Assembly (NCBI GenBank): GCA_023105745.1
Contig: JALGQZ010000016.1
Location: forward strand, 28,947,154 to 29,011,153
Length of the DNA: 64,000 nt
Source of the DNA: Austropuccinia psidii
Taxonomy: Eukaryota; Basidiomycota; Pucciniomycetes; Pucciniales; Sphaerophragmiaceae
Reading direction: 5' to 3'
The notes below the pieces were generated by a model that was given only the letters and a program-made list of their open reading frames with translations, had not been told where the DNA came from and made no database searches. This document shows positions 23,985 through 39,899 of this stretch, in pieces. How positions within the stretch are numbered: position 1 is the stretch's first letter; the number at the start of each line of letters is the position of its first letter. A program made the translations under genes and the position numbers.

Positions 23985-24700
23985 CCTGAAATGGATTCCT
24001 TGGTTCCCATTGGTGGTCCAAGCCCCACCCCATACCCCGCTCAAACGGGGTGTGAACTTAAGTTTGAGGTAATATTATGTGTCCCGTGACCCAATCCCGT
24101 AGAGGTATGCCCTCGGGTTCTGCGGGAGGCCTTCGGGCCGGGGGTCACCCTTAAATTAGTTAGTAAAGACCGACGGGACTAACCGACAAGCCAGCCTTGC
24201 CATGTTGTACTGTACTTGAAAATTACATCAATGCTAAAATGACATTTCGGCATTGATTTAGTAATTTCTGGTGCCAATTTAGAACTTAGAAATGTTGAAG
24301 CAATGCCATCTTTTTGCCAAACTGCCAGCGGGGGGGGGGGGGCGGCCTGTCGTCCCTTTAGCAAAGCCTTAAAAACAGTATAATTTTCTTTTTGGTTAAA
24401 TCGAGGTCGTTGAAACTTAAGCGCGGCGTTTTGGAAGCGTTTCCAAGATACTTATTTAAAATTAAGTAATGTCAGGGGGAAATCGGGAAATTATTAGGTA
24501 ACTCACACTCTTTGTTCCAAATCTGCAAAGGTACTTGGCATTGCATATGCGCCAAAATCTTAATCAGTCCATCCAGTCGACTGTGTACAAACTTTTCTAA
24601 TAAAGCCTCAAATGATCCCTCAAAAATCTTTATTGTATTGTTTTGCAAATCGCACATGTTCGATTGGCTGAGCGCTTTACTTAAGTAAATGTGAAATTAG
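23985..24700. other. GC- and CpG-richer island of unknown origin
   Basis: Composition changes sharply. 24,000-24,185 contains CCCGCTCAAACGGGG and a dense run of CGGG, GGCC and CCGG, and a run of 12 G lies near 24,331. Two minus-strand frames, 24,179-24,364 and 24,472-24,657 (about 60 codons each), do not match any family I recognise. A GTGAGT at 24,500 could be a splice donor between them, but the frames do not join cleanly. It may be the 3' end of the hAT element or a fragment of another transposon. Confidence 0.3.
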
Positions 24701-25030
24701 GAACTCATGGTTCACATTTGGTTAACACTGCTATTTATTTACAACTTGCTGCAAAACAGGCCTTTTGCTCGCTAATAAGTCGACAAGAAAGTTTCTCTGA
24801 ATTAAGCTTGTTTTTTATGCTTACAATTAATAGACCGGAAAATTGTAAAAATTATGATTAAAATGATAATTTATAAAATGCAATACACCCAAAATATATT
24901 CCTCGGCTATAAGACCAACCCTAAAAATCTATATACCAAAATCCATTGTGCTGATATTTAATGCGAAAAAGATGATGCAAAGAAGTCTATTTAAATTTGA
25001 AAGCTATGATGAATAACAAAGTGTTAAGCT

Positions 25031-28334
<3,304 letters not shown>

Positions 28335-31300
28335 TTTTGGATTTGGATTCGGATCGGATTGAGTTTTGGCGGAATTTAAAATTTGGCTTGGAAGAAAAAG
28401 CGACTCGAGCCAAGAGCCAGTTTTCGAAATTGACCACTAAAATTTTATGAGAAACTTATCCCAAGTCATCTTTTGGAATTTTTTGAGATTTTGGGCACCA
28501 AAATCGATCAAAATGAGCTTTTTGGCCGTTTTTGAAGGAAAATTTTGAGATTTTAACACGCCAAAAAGCAAAAAAACACCCTTTGAAATTATAAAATAAT
28601 CAACTTTATCATTCTTTTTGGAATTAAATTGGGAGAAAATATGGCAATTTCAGTGGAATTGAAGATCTTAACTCTTTCTTGCTTCTAATCATCTCATCAA
28701 ATTTATTGAAGGAAGTTAATCAAACCAGCTAAGAAAATCTATTCATCAGCTCAATTAAAATCAATCCATCAAACAAATTCTAATTGATTTTTATCAGCTA
28801 CTCAGATAATTTTAATCTCCTGATTCAATTCTTACTTACTTGATTGATTTGACCTCAACTCAATGGGTCATATACTCAAACTTGACATACTTTATGTTAT
28901 TAACAGCATAAGATGAAGTTTATTTATCAATTAATCAACAGTTTATTTTAAAAATTCATATAGTTAATATATATTCCTATTTTGTTTCTATTTTTTGGTA
29001 ATATTCTTCATTATTTATAATAAATTGTTTTTGAAGGGTTTAAACAATTTTTTCAGACTTTCTGAAGCTTGATAAATATTTTGATTTTTTTTTCAAAAAA
29101 GAAAAAACTAAATATATTAAATTGAATCAATTGCAATTGATATTAAATAAATATTTAAATTCTGTAATCAAACAAGGTTTCTGGTAAACCCACATCAGTA
29201 ATTACATATTTTTACCATAAAATTATGTGTTTTCACCAAATTATGGCCAAAAACACATAAGAGGCCCATTTTTTCAAAAGGAAATCCCCAAGGAAAGAGT
29301 GAGGGAATTTTTGACTTTTAATTTGGCATATTTAGGTATTGGTGGCTTGTTAAGAACCTCAAATTCTTTCACTATTTTTTTTGGATTTTTTTTCTCTAAA
29401 TTGGCCAATTTGACAAAATGGCCAAATTATTTCACTATTTTTTTTTCTCTCAATTGGCCAATTTGGTAAAATTGCCAAATCATTTCAAAGATTAATTAGA
29501 AAATTTGCAGCATATTCAATTTCCTGTTTTTCTTTTGAAAGGAAGGGCGAATTCTTAGAAAAATAAAACAGAAGACCATTTTCGTGGGACTTTTTTAAAG
29601 GGAAAAGTGCATTCTCAAAAACGCGTTTTCTTTTTCAAAAAGAATCATTTTCATGTTTGAAATATGACTATATTTAATTCTTTTTTTTTAGAAAAAAAGT
29701 GTTTTTTGGGGGGAAATCAGAACAAAAGGTTTAGAAAGGTTTTTTGGAAAAAAAAGTTTGATTGGGTGGGAAATGTTATGAAATATTTTGTTTTTGGGGA
29801 AAAAATGGCTTATTTTTTTGGGGGGGTGAAAAAAAAGAGAATATCTGGTCAAAAGGGTTTGAATGAATTTCAATAAATAATTGTTCTTTGTTTTGGTTAA
29901 TTCAAAAGGGGCCCAGGGTATCACTTACGTCTTTTTTACTAATTTATGGCAAAAACATATATGATTTTAGTAAGAACATGTAACAGATTATATGGGCTTA
30001 CAAATGCGATAATAAGAAGATAAATATATTTGTAAATTTCAGAACTATTTTGATTTGAACTGTATCTTGATGTAACTTAAATCTAATAATTAAAATAAGT
30101 AACAAAAACTATTTTTTTGTCCATAAAAAGCTCATTAAGGGTTAAAAAACTGGGTGTTTTTTTCTTCATCCAAATACTGATTTGAATTTCTAACTTCTAA
30201 TTACTCAATATTGATAATTGGAATTAAATAATACATAAATCTTTCAATAATAATTCAAAGATCATACAAATACAATTTTTGATCATTTTAAGTTCTCAAA
30301 ACAGAATCAATAAAATATTTTAACCCAAGTTATTTGAAATATTCATTCAATTATTTTTAAAAAGATGAAATTTCCTGTTCCAATAAATAAATATTTGAAA
30401 ATTTGAATAATTATGAAAATATCTAGAACTAATCATAAAATTTGTGATAATTATAATTGGGAATTTTTAAGTTGAGGCTAGGGCCTTGTTCATTCCCTGT
30501 TCCTGGCTGTGATTTAGAACAAATTGACAATTTTTGCAAGAATCATTTCCAAAATGGACTCATTCTTTTATATTTTCTATTATTTTAATATTAAGTGAGG
30601 CCCTCAGCCCCCAAGAATTTTTCCAAAAATAAATAATGAATTTTTTTCCCCAAAGAGCCATTTATAATCAAAATTCCACCAAAAAGAAAAAGGATTCCAA
30701 ACTAAGAAAAAAAATTGAACAAAAAATGGGGCCATCCAAAGGGATGGCCTTAATTTTCTAGGATTAACACCTATGCTTTTGGTAAAGGTTGTATGATAGC
30801 CAATAGAAAGGCAATATTTCATTTTTATTTCTTCATTTTTTTAAGGAAAAAATTAAATGTAAAAAATAATTCTTTGACTGCATTTTTTGCAATATTTTTT
30901 TTTCTTAAAAACAATTCGGTTAAAGGGCATTTTGGCCCAAAATTGGGGTAAACCCAGGGGGCATGCCAGCATCAATTTAGAAAGCTTCCAGTGTGTTTTT
31001 AGGTACTTAATTACTGGCTAAAAACAAATAAAGAGTTTATTCAGAAGAATTTGGCATGGTTTAGCAATGATCTTTCAATATTCTGATTGCATATTTTTCT
31101 TAATTAGGATATTTAGTTTAAGAAAAAAATATTTTTTTCATTATTCTCATTATTTGCAATGGAAAAATTAAGAATCAAAATAATAAAAAACTAATCATAA
31201 TTTTTTGAAAAAAAAACAAACAAAAAACTGGAACTATAGCTGGGGGGTGTCAAAGCTATCAAAGCCTCCCTTAAAATAACATGGTACTTGGCAGCCAAAT

Positions 31301-32384
31301 CCTATAGAAAAAAATCAGGGTTTTGATGTGTAAATTACATAGAATTTCAACTTAGTTCCCTAATATTTTCACAAACTAATATGATCCAGGGATTTCAAGC
31401 TGAAAACTAACCCAAATGAGATTTTACTATGGATTCATGATATATAAAATTATGATTTGTCCTTTCCACAATCAATTTTTATTGATTTCTTCCAAAACCA
31501 TATGATCAAATTATCATGCCTTGCTAAAAATTAAAACAAAAATAACTTAATGTGAGGACAAAATCCAGATGGTAATTTGATAACTGCCAATTAATCAACA
31601 GTAATAAATTGTATTTGAATTAAATTGAACTTCAGTGTGAGCCTTGAGGTATATTTTACATACCCAAATAGGCCACAATTATCTTTAAAATAAATTCTGA
31701 ACTATGCATAACCCATAAGTCATGCATATATTCAAGATTCATCATTTTTGATTTCAGAAAAGATGGGTAACTTTTTATTGAGTAAGTAAGTCCATGGAAC
31801 TAAGGCCAGATTTGGATTCTACACAAAATTTCACCTAGGGCAGCTCCATAGAGTGAATAAGCTTAAATCAACTCTTTGAGGTGGTAATATGGAAAATACT
31901 TCAATACCACATGAAAGATCTGTGAAATTTTTTTTTTCTCAATTTCACGCCGAAATCATGGGAATGTGAGAAATCCCATATTACATATACACTAAGAATA
32001 GTGTTATGCATGTTTGTGGCACTTAGTATTATGGTATTCTTACATACACTTTTGGTACACCCATAGTGGATATCACACTTGAAGCCTGAATTTCTATTTT
32101 GACATAAAAAATAGTCAAGGGGGACAAAAGACATCAAAGAGAGCCAGGGTACCCAACTTCTGAGCCTTCAGATGTGTGGACAGCTCCAAAGCTTGGATCC
32201 ATGGCTGATCATGGCCCAATTAGTAAACTAAAACACTTTGGGAACTTGGTTACCATGTTACAGCTACAGTAAGTCATAAGAAAATAGCAAATAGCCTGCT
32301 ATTTTGACGTGCCAAGGATAATCAGCCATATAGGCCAAGGAATCCTTTACCACCATTCTCATCCAGTTAACAACCTTACATACC
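28335..32384. other. AT-rich gene-free stretch upstream of the zinc transporter
   Basis: 28,335-28,900 should include the transporter promoter; no unambiguous TATA or CAAT box stands out. The rest is AT-rich with A and T runs; short frames at 29,227-29,876, 30,604-30,822 and 31,901-32,137 have no recognisable motifs. A two-copy imperfect tandem repeat with TTGGCCAATTTG cores lies at 29,362-29,487. No RNA gene was seen. Confidence 0.5.
29362..29487. repeat. imperfect two-copy tandem repeat
   Basis: Two successive units of about 55-65 bp each run TTTCACTATTTTTTTT, a T-rich stretch with CTCT, AATTGGCCAATTTG and AAAATtGCCAAAT. The GGCC core is self-complementary (TTGGCCAA). Function unknown. Confidence 0.5.
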
Positions 32385-32390
32385 AGCTCA

Positions 32391-33187
32391 AATGGATCCA
32401 AGACCACCATTAAAATGTGCTTACTGCAAGGAAGAATGCCATTCAGCAACTAGAGGCACTCACCTTGCTAAAGATTTGGAAAAAAGAATTTTCAGAACTC
32501 AAGGAGCATCTTACCTCTTTCCCAATTATCAGAGAGTACCTATGGAAGGAAATGAAAGTTCCAAAAACATAGTCAGGGCTTTTGCAAAGGAACAAGCAGA
32601 ACTCAACAAAAAAATTCATGGAAAAAGTTACTGTCAAATCAAAACCAGAAGAAGAGGTTAAGCCCACTGAAAAGAAATCAGAGGATGAATCAACCTCAAT
32701 TGCACATGTTGAATATTGGTAAAATTGGAAACCACCTACCATTTCCTCAGCCAATGACCCCTTTGAATCACATATTGGACTAAGGCAGACAAAACAAAGG
32801 ATGGAAAGACAAGCCCAAAATCAATAGCCAAAGAAGAAAGCAGCTATTACAGGAACTTATATTGAAGAAGAAGAAGAAGAAAGAGTAATAATTCCTACCA
32901 AATTCCAAAATTTAAATATTCCAAAACCAGACTAACCTGAGGAGGAAATTGAAAATATTGCCAATAAAAATGAGGATAAAGACATTCCCAAAGAATAAAA
33001 CCAAGTCAGCAAACCTCAAAAGAAACAAGTTGAAGGCAAACTAGAAATTGACAAAATTATCAAGAAAATTATGCAACAGAAGATCAACCTCACCATTGAA
33101 GAAATTTTGAGGAGGTCACCAAATTTTGTCCATAAATTACAGGAATTATCAGAAAAAGACAAGGAGAAAGTTAAATCACTCAACTAA
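32391..33187 (+). pseudogene. gypsy D gag C-terminus with damaged zinc knuckle
   Basis: The knuckle reads CAYCKEECHSATRG: Cys-x2-Cys-x4-His-x4 followed by Gly where the other copy has Cys. Then come LAKDLEKRIF and FPNYQRVPMEG, which match LTEDLEKRMV and FPNFQRVPTEG in the copy at 47,517-47,650. After 32,650 the frame is interrupted by several stops, and the Lys/Glu-rich linker continues in pieces up to 33,187. Confidence 0.7.
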
Positions 33188-34102
33188 ATGGATCTTCAAC
33201 AAAGACTATTAACATTGGGATTCAAAGAGATACCAAAGCCTAAGATTCATTATGCCTGTCCTTTGGGATTTATGGACATCTTCATTGGAAAGGAAGAATA
33301 TCCAATCAAAGCATCAGTGGACACTGGTGCAGAACTCAACATTATAACAGAAGAAATAGAAACCAAATCCTCACTCACAAAAAGAAAACTAAACATGAAC
33401 CTTAGGGGAATTGGAGGCCATACTACCTCATTGGTGGCTCTTTCAGAATTTACTCCAATCATTTTGGCTTCAGGAGAAGAAGCTCAAATACACTTTTTCA
33501 TTGCAAAAGGATATTTCCATACAGTACTTGGAAGACCCTTCTTTGCAGACAATAACATTAGGCTGGAATTTTCTCACAAGCAAGGTGAAATATTGAGCTA
33601 TCAAGAACCTGATGGAAGAAGATTATGCACACCAATATGCAAACCTCAAGCACTTGGATGGCAGACTGGTCCACCTAGAGGAATTTATTTATGCAATATG
33701 GCAAAATTAGTCAGAAATACACCAGGAAAAAAGCTTCAAAATGCAAAAGGAGACAATACCATTATTAATTTGACCCAGAAGACCCAAGATTTATCCATAT
33801 CTCCAAAAAGTGATAAATTTGGAAAAGATTTACAAAATAACAAATGGCCAAACAACCTCAAAAGACAAATTGAAGAATCAATATCTGAAGATGAGTTACC
33901 CAACATAATTTACAAGCCAAGTAATAATAATGAAGAAATATTCCAGATTTTGGTGGATGGAAATGATAAAATACATGGAAATCCTTTCAAAACTAAACCC
34001 AAAAGGAAGAAAGTCAGATTTAGTGAACATCATGAGCTTTCAGATAAAGAAATTATAAATGAAATAGAAAAAAACTTCAAAATTAATTTGAAAGAAACAT
34101 AG
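33188..34102 (+). pseudogene. gypsy D retropepsin and linker (304-codon frame)
   Basis: Open frame with the aspartic protease ASVDTGAELNIITEE near residues 42-57, the flap and helix region NLRGIGGHTTSLV, the FHTVLGRPFFADNN block near residues 110-125, and FSHKQGEILSYQEPDG. The active-site DTGA is intact. The remaining 180 residues are Lys/Asn-rich and less conserved. It corresponds to residues about 730-950 of the gag-pro frame at 46,185. The frame lacks the upstream gag start, so its ATG at 33,188 is probably an internal Met. Confidence 0.7.
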
Positions 34103-34329
34103 CATATAAACTTCTTGGACAGATCAGTGAACAAGCAAGAAGAATGTTATGAATGGCAACTGGAAAGCCCTGAATTCATTCAGAAAACCACCAATGAAGA
34201 GGATGGAACAGAATCCATATTAGCAAATGAGTACAACTACATTTACCTGCCGTAAATTACCTTTGAAGACATTTATGGGGATGAAGCTCAAGAAATTTAT
34301 GTGAAGATAAATATTTATTTCAACTTCCA

Positions 34330-34695
34330 GGAGCAAACTTGAGCAAAATACAATTCCTAGAGCTATTAACTGAAGAAGGAATTAAAGGAAACCTCTCAAA
34401 TCAATTCTGGGATAAAAAATTTTCAACGGGAATTTTACCAAGAAGAGGGCTTTACTTCAATCAAATTTGGGCCCAATGGTACCTTGGATTGAATGGATCA
34501 ACATATCAAACAGGAAAACTGAAATGGGTTGGAGATGAATATATATTCATTGATGAAGACTTATGGTGGTCAGAATTTCCATCAGAACAAGAAATTGAAG
34601 AAAAAAATGCCTTTGTGGAAGCCCTCAAAGACCTTATTTTGGCAATATTACTCAACAGACACTCACCTTTCCCACTTTGGGGAGCTCAACTTTAA
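34330..34695 (+). pseudogene. FLELL/GIKGNL domain, copy 1 of element D
   Basis: About 115 residues beginning LPGANLSKIQFLELL and EEGIKGNLSNQFW, collinear with the C-terminus of the 46,185-50,444 frame (LPGSNFANVDFLELL, TIGIKGNLRNPYW). It has a central LYFNQIWAQW and a helical acidic tail ending near ILLNRHSPFP before TAA. I do not recognise this domain. It directly precedes the stem-loop array. Confidence 0.65.
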
Positions 34696-34788
34696 ATAAA
34701 ATCAACAAAATCAAGACTTTTTCTCTAAAAATGTATTAGTATCATTCATCAAATGTATGATTAGTTTCCTTTATCAATTTTCTCCTAA

Positions 34789-35363
34789 AGGCAGTGACTT
34801 CCTGCCTTAAAAAAGAGGGAACTAATCAACAAAGTATTTCTTAAAAAAACAAAAAAAACTCAAATTAAAAATATCAATCACTTCCACCATGGCCAATTCA
34901 CCAACTTTTGGATTGTATGGGGAAGAATTAATAAAAGAAGACCAAATTATCAATGAAGAATTTGTTTTGTAACCAAAAGAAGATGAATATATAAATAAAT
35001 GAACCCTTTGGCACTCTAAAGATACTTAATCAATATCAAAAAAAACTCATTAGGCAGTGACCTCCTGCCTTATCAAAGAGGAAAATCATTTCTTAGCAAC
35101 CAAAATCACCATTTTCCTTCACCAAAACCCAATCATCACTAGGCAGTGACCTCCTGCCTTATCAAAGAGGAAAATAATTTCTTCTCAACCAAAATAACCA
35201 ATTTCACTCACCCAAAATCAAAAATCACTAGGCAATGACCTCCTGCCTTATCAAAGAGGAATATCAACTCTCATCAACTCAAATCAATAATTTCACTCAC
35301 CAAGAAAAAAAACAACTAACCATAAGATCACTAGGCAGTGACCTCCTGCCTTATCAAAGAGGA
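34789..35363 (+). repeat. stem-loop repeat array, five copies
   Basis: Five copies at 34,789, 35,052, 35,141, 35,230 and 35,333 of AGGCAGTGACCTCCTGCCT followed by TATCAAAGAGGAA, the last four spaced 89-103 bp. AGGCAG and CTGCCT are complementary, giving a 6-bp stem with a 7-base loop. One copy has a changed stem base (GGCAATG) and the first has changed loop bases. Two further copies occur after the homologous gag-pro frame at 50,572 and 50,662. The surrounding sequence is non-coding. Confidence 0.85.
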
Positions 35364-35469
35364 ATATCCAAATTCTTACCCAAAATTATCATCCAAAACC
35401 CATTAAACCTACTCTCAAACTATTTTTATAAATAAAATTGATAAAATTTTCAAATCTTATTACCTTTTG

Positions 35470-36185
35470 ACACTTTCAAACCCACCAAATCCTTTAAAAT
35501 TGAGTCATGGCCATTAATTGATGAAAATCCCTGGTTATTGGACACAAAAACCATCTAGATAGAAGAAACAGAAGTCTGGGCCAATTACATTAATCCACAA
35601 GAAATAGATGAAAATCCTTACTGGTTCTTGAAAATAAAACCAGAACCTTTTCCTAATATTTCCACCATAGTACTTCAAGATATTGAGTTTGAGTAAATCT
35701 TTTAAAAAGAAAAATTACCATCAGAAACTGTCATTCCTCATCCATGGAGAGAATTACCTGGATTCAACCTTACAAAATATGAATTCTTGGAATTACTGCC
35801 CTGGGATGGAATTGATGGCAACCTTGGAAACCCATACTGGAATAAAATATTTAAAATGGAAGAAAACCTCAGGAAATCACTATTTTGGAGGACCTGGGAA
35901 TGCCAATATTGGTTCAACATCCAGGATTTCAATTTTAAAAATGGGAAAATAAGCAAAATCTCAAGAGGGTATATTATTCATAGTTCCACTTGGGATTGCC
36001 ACTGGGAAGAAATGCTTATACCAGTAATATTCAGCCTTAGATTTGGTGCAACCAAATTAAATAAAGAATATTGGGACTACTTCTGTAAAGAATACCTTTT
36101 AAAAAGTCTAAAAAGAGAAAAATACAGGGGAGGAAATTTTATCAAGAATAAATTAGTAAAGAAAATACTTGGTCAAAGGAATTAA
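35470..36185 (+). pseudogene. FLELL/GIKGNL domain, second downstream copy of element D
   Basis: After the repeat array a further broken coding stretch begins near 35,470 (SWPLIDENPWLL, INPQEIDENPYWF). It then gives LPGFNLTKYEFLELL and DGIDGNLGNPYWNK near 35,750-35,850, continuing as an open frame to 36,185. The first 60 residues of the domain match the other two copies in the window; the Lys-rich C-terminus differs. It looks like a duplicated or paralogous accessory ORF of this gypsy family. The frame at 35,683-35,952 is a shadow of it. Confidence 0.6.
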
Positions 36186-39100
36186 GCAAAGTCAAATCTC
36201 AACTGCTAAAGAAGAATAAATAAAGAGTAAAAAAATTGGATAGCATTAGTCTCTACTCAAATCACTCTTTTCAAATTATATATAAAAAAACAGAAACCAA
36301 CTTAAATTACCTTTTATAGCTGTTTCTTATTTTTTATTTTTTTATCTTTTTCCTTTTGAAACAAGAAGTAATATGATAGCTGAACAGATTATGGTTTAGT
36401 ATTACTTTATCTATCAATTTCATCTGAATCTAATTAGTTTAATTTTGAATTTTTTACCTTTAATTGCTTTTAGAGACTAACTCAATTCATATTTTAACAT
36501 AAATTTAACTCAGGACTACTTAAAAGATATTACATGGGCTCCAAATGATTTACTTTTTCAGTTATTATACCTTTACCCATATACCTTATTGAATTTAATT
36601 AATTTCTTATTTCATTTGAACTGATCCTTTTTTTCAATATAAATTAAAGTTGTAACCCAAAATTGATTTAGGTTTCATCTTACTGAATTTTATTTTATTT
36701 TATCAATTAATTTAGTTTATTTTCTATTTTATTTTATTTCATTTTTTATTTTGTTTTTATTTTAACTTGATTTATATTATTCGTTAATCTTAAGTTTTTT
36801 TTGTTCTTTTTGTATCATTCACTCAAGTTTTCTTTTTTTTGGTATTATTTCTTTCTTTCAGCTTACTTTATATTTTTAATTGTCCTTCTTAGTTTTATTT
36901 TTTATTCTATTTCATTTTATTGTATTTTATTTATTTTATTTGCTCAATTTCTTTTCTTCATATAATTATAAATATATAAATTATTCACTACTGTTTCTGT
37001 TCAAGAAAGAGCTACAGGGGTTGTGACATGATCAAACTGGAACAAACCCGGTAGCTCTGGTGAAGTTGGCCTTAGAAATGGAGCTACTTAATAGCAAAAG
37101 AAAGCCTTTGGATGAAAACCTCACCCGTATTTCTATATAGATACACCACCATTGGGGATATATAAAAAAAGAAAAAAAAACATCAACAGCTACTTTTCAC
37201 AGGCTTATTTAGCAATAAAACAGATAACTCAAGCCTAGACATAAGTGGTTTCTGAATCCAGTGTTTAGTTACAATAATAAACATTACAACCAGAAGAAAC
37301 AAGGCACTGGATTGAATTAGCTAACTCTTCTAAATACAACTCAGCACTGGAGGGGACCCTCAAATAATAATAATTCAGTATTTTAATAAATCTTGAAGTT
37401 CTGTATCACTATCCAGAATCATAGACAGATAAAGGTATCACTATCAAAACAAAAAAAAAAGCAGGAAAAGGGAAAGAGTAGTACTCACATTGGTGGGAGG
37501 GCTTCACTATTTATAGTCACTGGCGGAACACTTCAGTTCCCAATTAAACTCCATCCAATCCACTTTAACAAAAATGAATTTTGGACTTCTGTCACAAGTC
37601 CTAGATACCTATAAGAACTTAAATTGAATCACAACAGTGTTTTGATTCAACAAGCACATCAGCTGCACTAAAGTAATACCCTTAAAAAAATTATGAGTTA
37701 CTATACATGCAAGATGAGAAGAACAAAATCTTGTATGCACTGAAGGAAGAATAAAAAGCGGTGTATCACTGAATAGCTGAGAAATATGAGCAAGGCAATC
37801 TTGTGTTAGCACCACATCAAGAAACGGGAAAGCAATTAGCCTTCTAAATAAAATTTTGGAAAAATGCCAGTTCCCCACTGTATTCAGTATTTTATACAGC
37901 AACACTGGCAGCTGCACAATCACATTTGTTAGCCAAATAACCAACAAGTTGACTAATTCACCACCAATTCACCCAAAGAGGGATGATTATTACAAGCCAA
38001 GAAAGACACAAGCAGGCAGCCCATGGCAGCTACTCCAAAAACTCCTCTGACGCCATTTGTGAGCCTTAGAGGTAATTTCATATACCCAAAAGACCACAAA
38101 TACAAAATTAACATATAAATATAAATAAAATAAATTTATTTATATTATTTAAATAAAAATCAAAATATAAATATAAAATTATATTAAAAATTAAAAATTT
38201 AATTACAATTTAAAAATAAAATTACATTAAATTTTGAAATTATAAAATTACATTTATACTTGAAAAAATTAAGTAAAATGAATTTTTAACAAAATTGTAA
38301 AAAAGTGAAATAAAAATTATTATAACTTTTTATCAAATAAATAAAAATATAAAAATTATTTCACCATTGGATTCCTCATAAAAAATCAGGTGGGGTCACA
38401 TCTGAGTGAAAACTTTGTAAGTCAACTCTAAATAAGCTTAAATTAAGTTTTTAGTATTTTCTGTATGAAAATTGAAAATACTCAAAGCTTCAATTTAAGT
38501 CACATCACATGTAGTGTTAATCACCAAAATTTGTGTTAAAATTGAGGTGTTGTGTATATTTTAGAAGTTATGAGGAATTAAAGTATTTTCAATTGATTTC
38601 ATTTGAAATGTCAAAATGTGCGTGTGTATTACATAAGTGAACTTTGATTTACATATGAGGTATCAATTATTACTGTATTGAACTGTAAAACTCAATTGAA
38701 TTACATATGTAAATTATAAGTATAATACATGATGAGGAATTAAAGGAAAAATAAATTGGAAAGATTAAATTTGGGGGGGAAAAGGAACTCCAGCTCTAAG
38801 GGGGAGCTAGACCCCCAAAGTCCTTGCTGACAGGCGTGTGGTGTCAAAATTCACGCAAAAGTTCATTACTTTTGGCCTGGAATTGAGTTACAGGGTCTGT
38901 GGACTCGATTGATGATGAGGTTTTGATACCAACTGGGGTAGTTTTAGCTGTTGCCAGGAGGGTAAAGCTACCCTTAAGATAAAACAATAATAGTAAAAAC
39001 AGCTTTAGCTGGTTTCTACGTCTCTTACACAAATTCTGACGTGTTCTGAAGGCTCTAGACCAGGTATTGCTATAGTAATGGCTGATTTAAGGGTCTAAAA

Positions 39101-39899
39101 TGGCTAAAAATGGCTTAAACCAGCCCTTTTTTGGTCTAAACCAGGGTTCAATGATGCCATAATTGGCTTTTCTGTTGTCAGACTTTTTCTCACAACTGAC
39201 AAGAGTATACTTTACTTTTGGAGTAAGAAAATTGATGGCTATAAAATAATGTCTTCTTTGCCCCACTTTTCTCTTCATGTTAGAATCTTTTCCTTTTATA
39301 ATTAGTTTAAACATTGTTAAGCCAATCAATATAAGATTCCAACCACCTTTTTTAAATCATTTTGAAACTTTTAACCACGTGAAAAAATTATTATAATCAT
39401 TGTTTGTAACTTTTATAATCATTTTTACCCCTGAACCACCCCAAAAGTGAATTAAAGCATCTTTCATCACTGTAAACTTTGTCACTTTGTTTCCAAATTC
39501 ACTCTGGTCACTTTTGGGTATGTTCTCTCTTTAATATTCTTTTTAAAGACTTTGTTTTTTAATTAATTTCTTGCAGCTCTTTTCTCAATTAATTCCAATT
39601 GAAATTTCTCTTGAAGAAATTTCTTTTGTAGCCTTAAATATCTCTTGTAGAGTATTTTTGGATAAATTTTTATTGTTGGTAAAACAATAAATCTTTATAA
39701 TATTATTTTTTTATACTAATAAAGTTATAAACAATAAATTTGGCGTGTTTTCTCTTAAAAATAATATTTCTTACTATTTTTAATTGAATTTTACCTTATA
39801 CAAATTTTGAGGACAGGAAAAGTACTTGATTTTTAATCAAAGTTTCATATCCACACCTTCCACCATTAATGGCAGCCTCTGCTAAAATACACTGCTAAT
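36186..39899. other. AT-rich gene-free stretch with short repeat fragments
   Basis: 36,300-37,000 and 38,060-38,780 are strongly AT-rich. 37,000-38,060 is more balanced, with a 112-codon minus-strand frame (37,609-37,947) of unknown nature. 38,780-39,080 contains a GGGGGAGCTAGACCCCC inverted repeat and a 62-codon minus-strand frame with no recognised motif. 39,480-39,760 is pyrimidine-rich, LTR-leader-like, ending near TTTGGCGTG. No gene can be supported. Confidence 0.4.

Larger units (their letters stand above)
32385..36185 (+). mobile_element. Ty3/gypsy gag-pro copy D, 5'-truncated and decayed
   Basis: Plus-strand relative of the large gag-pro frame at 46,185-50,444. Similarity starts abruptly about ten residues before the zinc knuckle (GCTCAAATGGATCC at 32,384), so the capsid half and 5' LTR are missing. 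Collinear blocks follow: damaged zinc knuckle, protease, a weakly conserved acidic region, the C-terminal FLELL domain, then a stem-loop repeat array and a second copy of the FLELL domain. Many stops and shifts occur. No pol and no LTR were found downstream. Confidence 0.8.

Noticed and set aside
24179..24657. Two-exon minus-strand gene downstream of the zinc transporter
   Set aside because: A GTGAGT donor exists, but the second frame is closed by a stop upstream and the pieces do not join in phase; no family is recognised.
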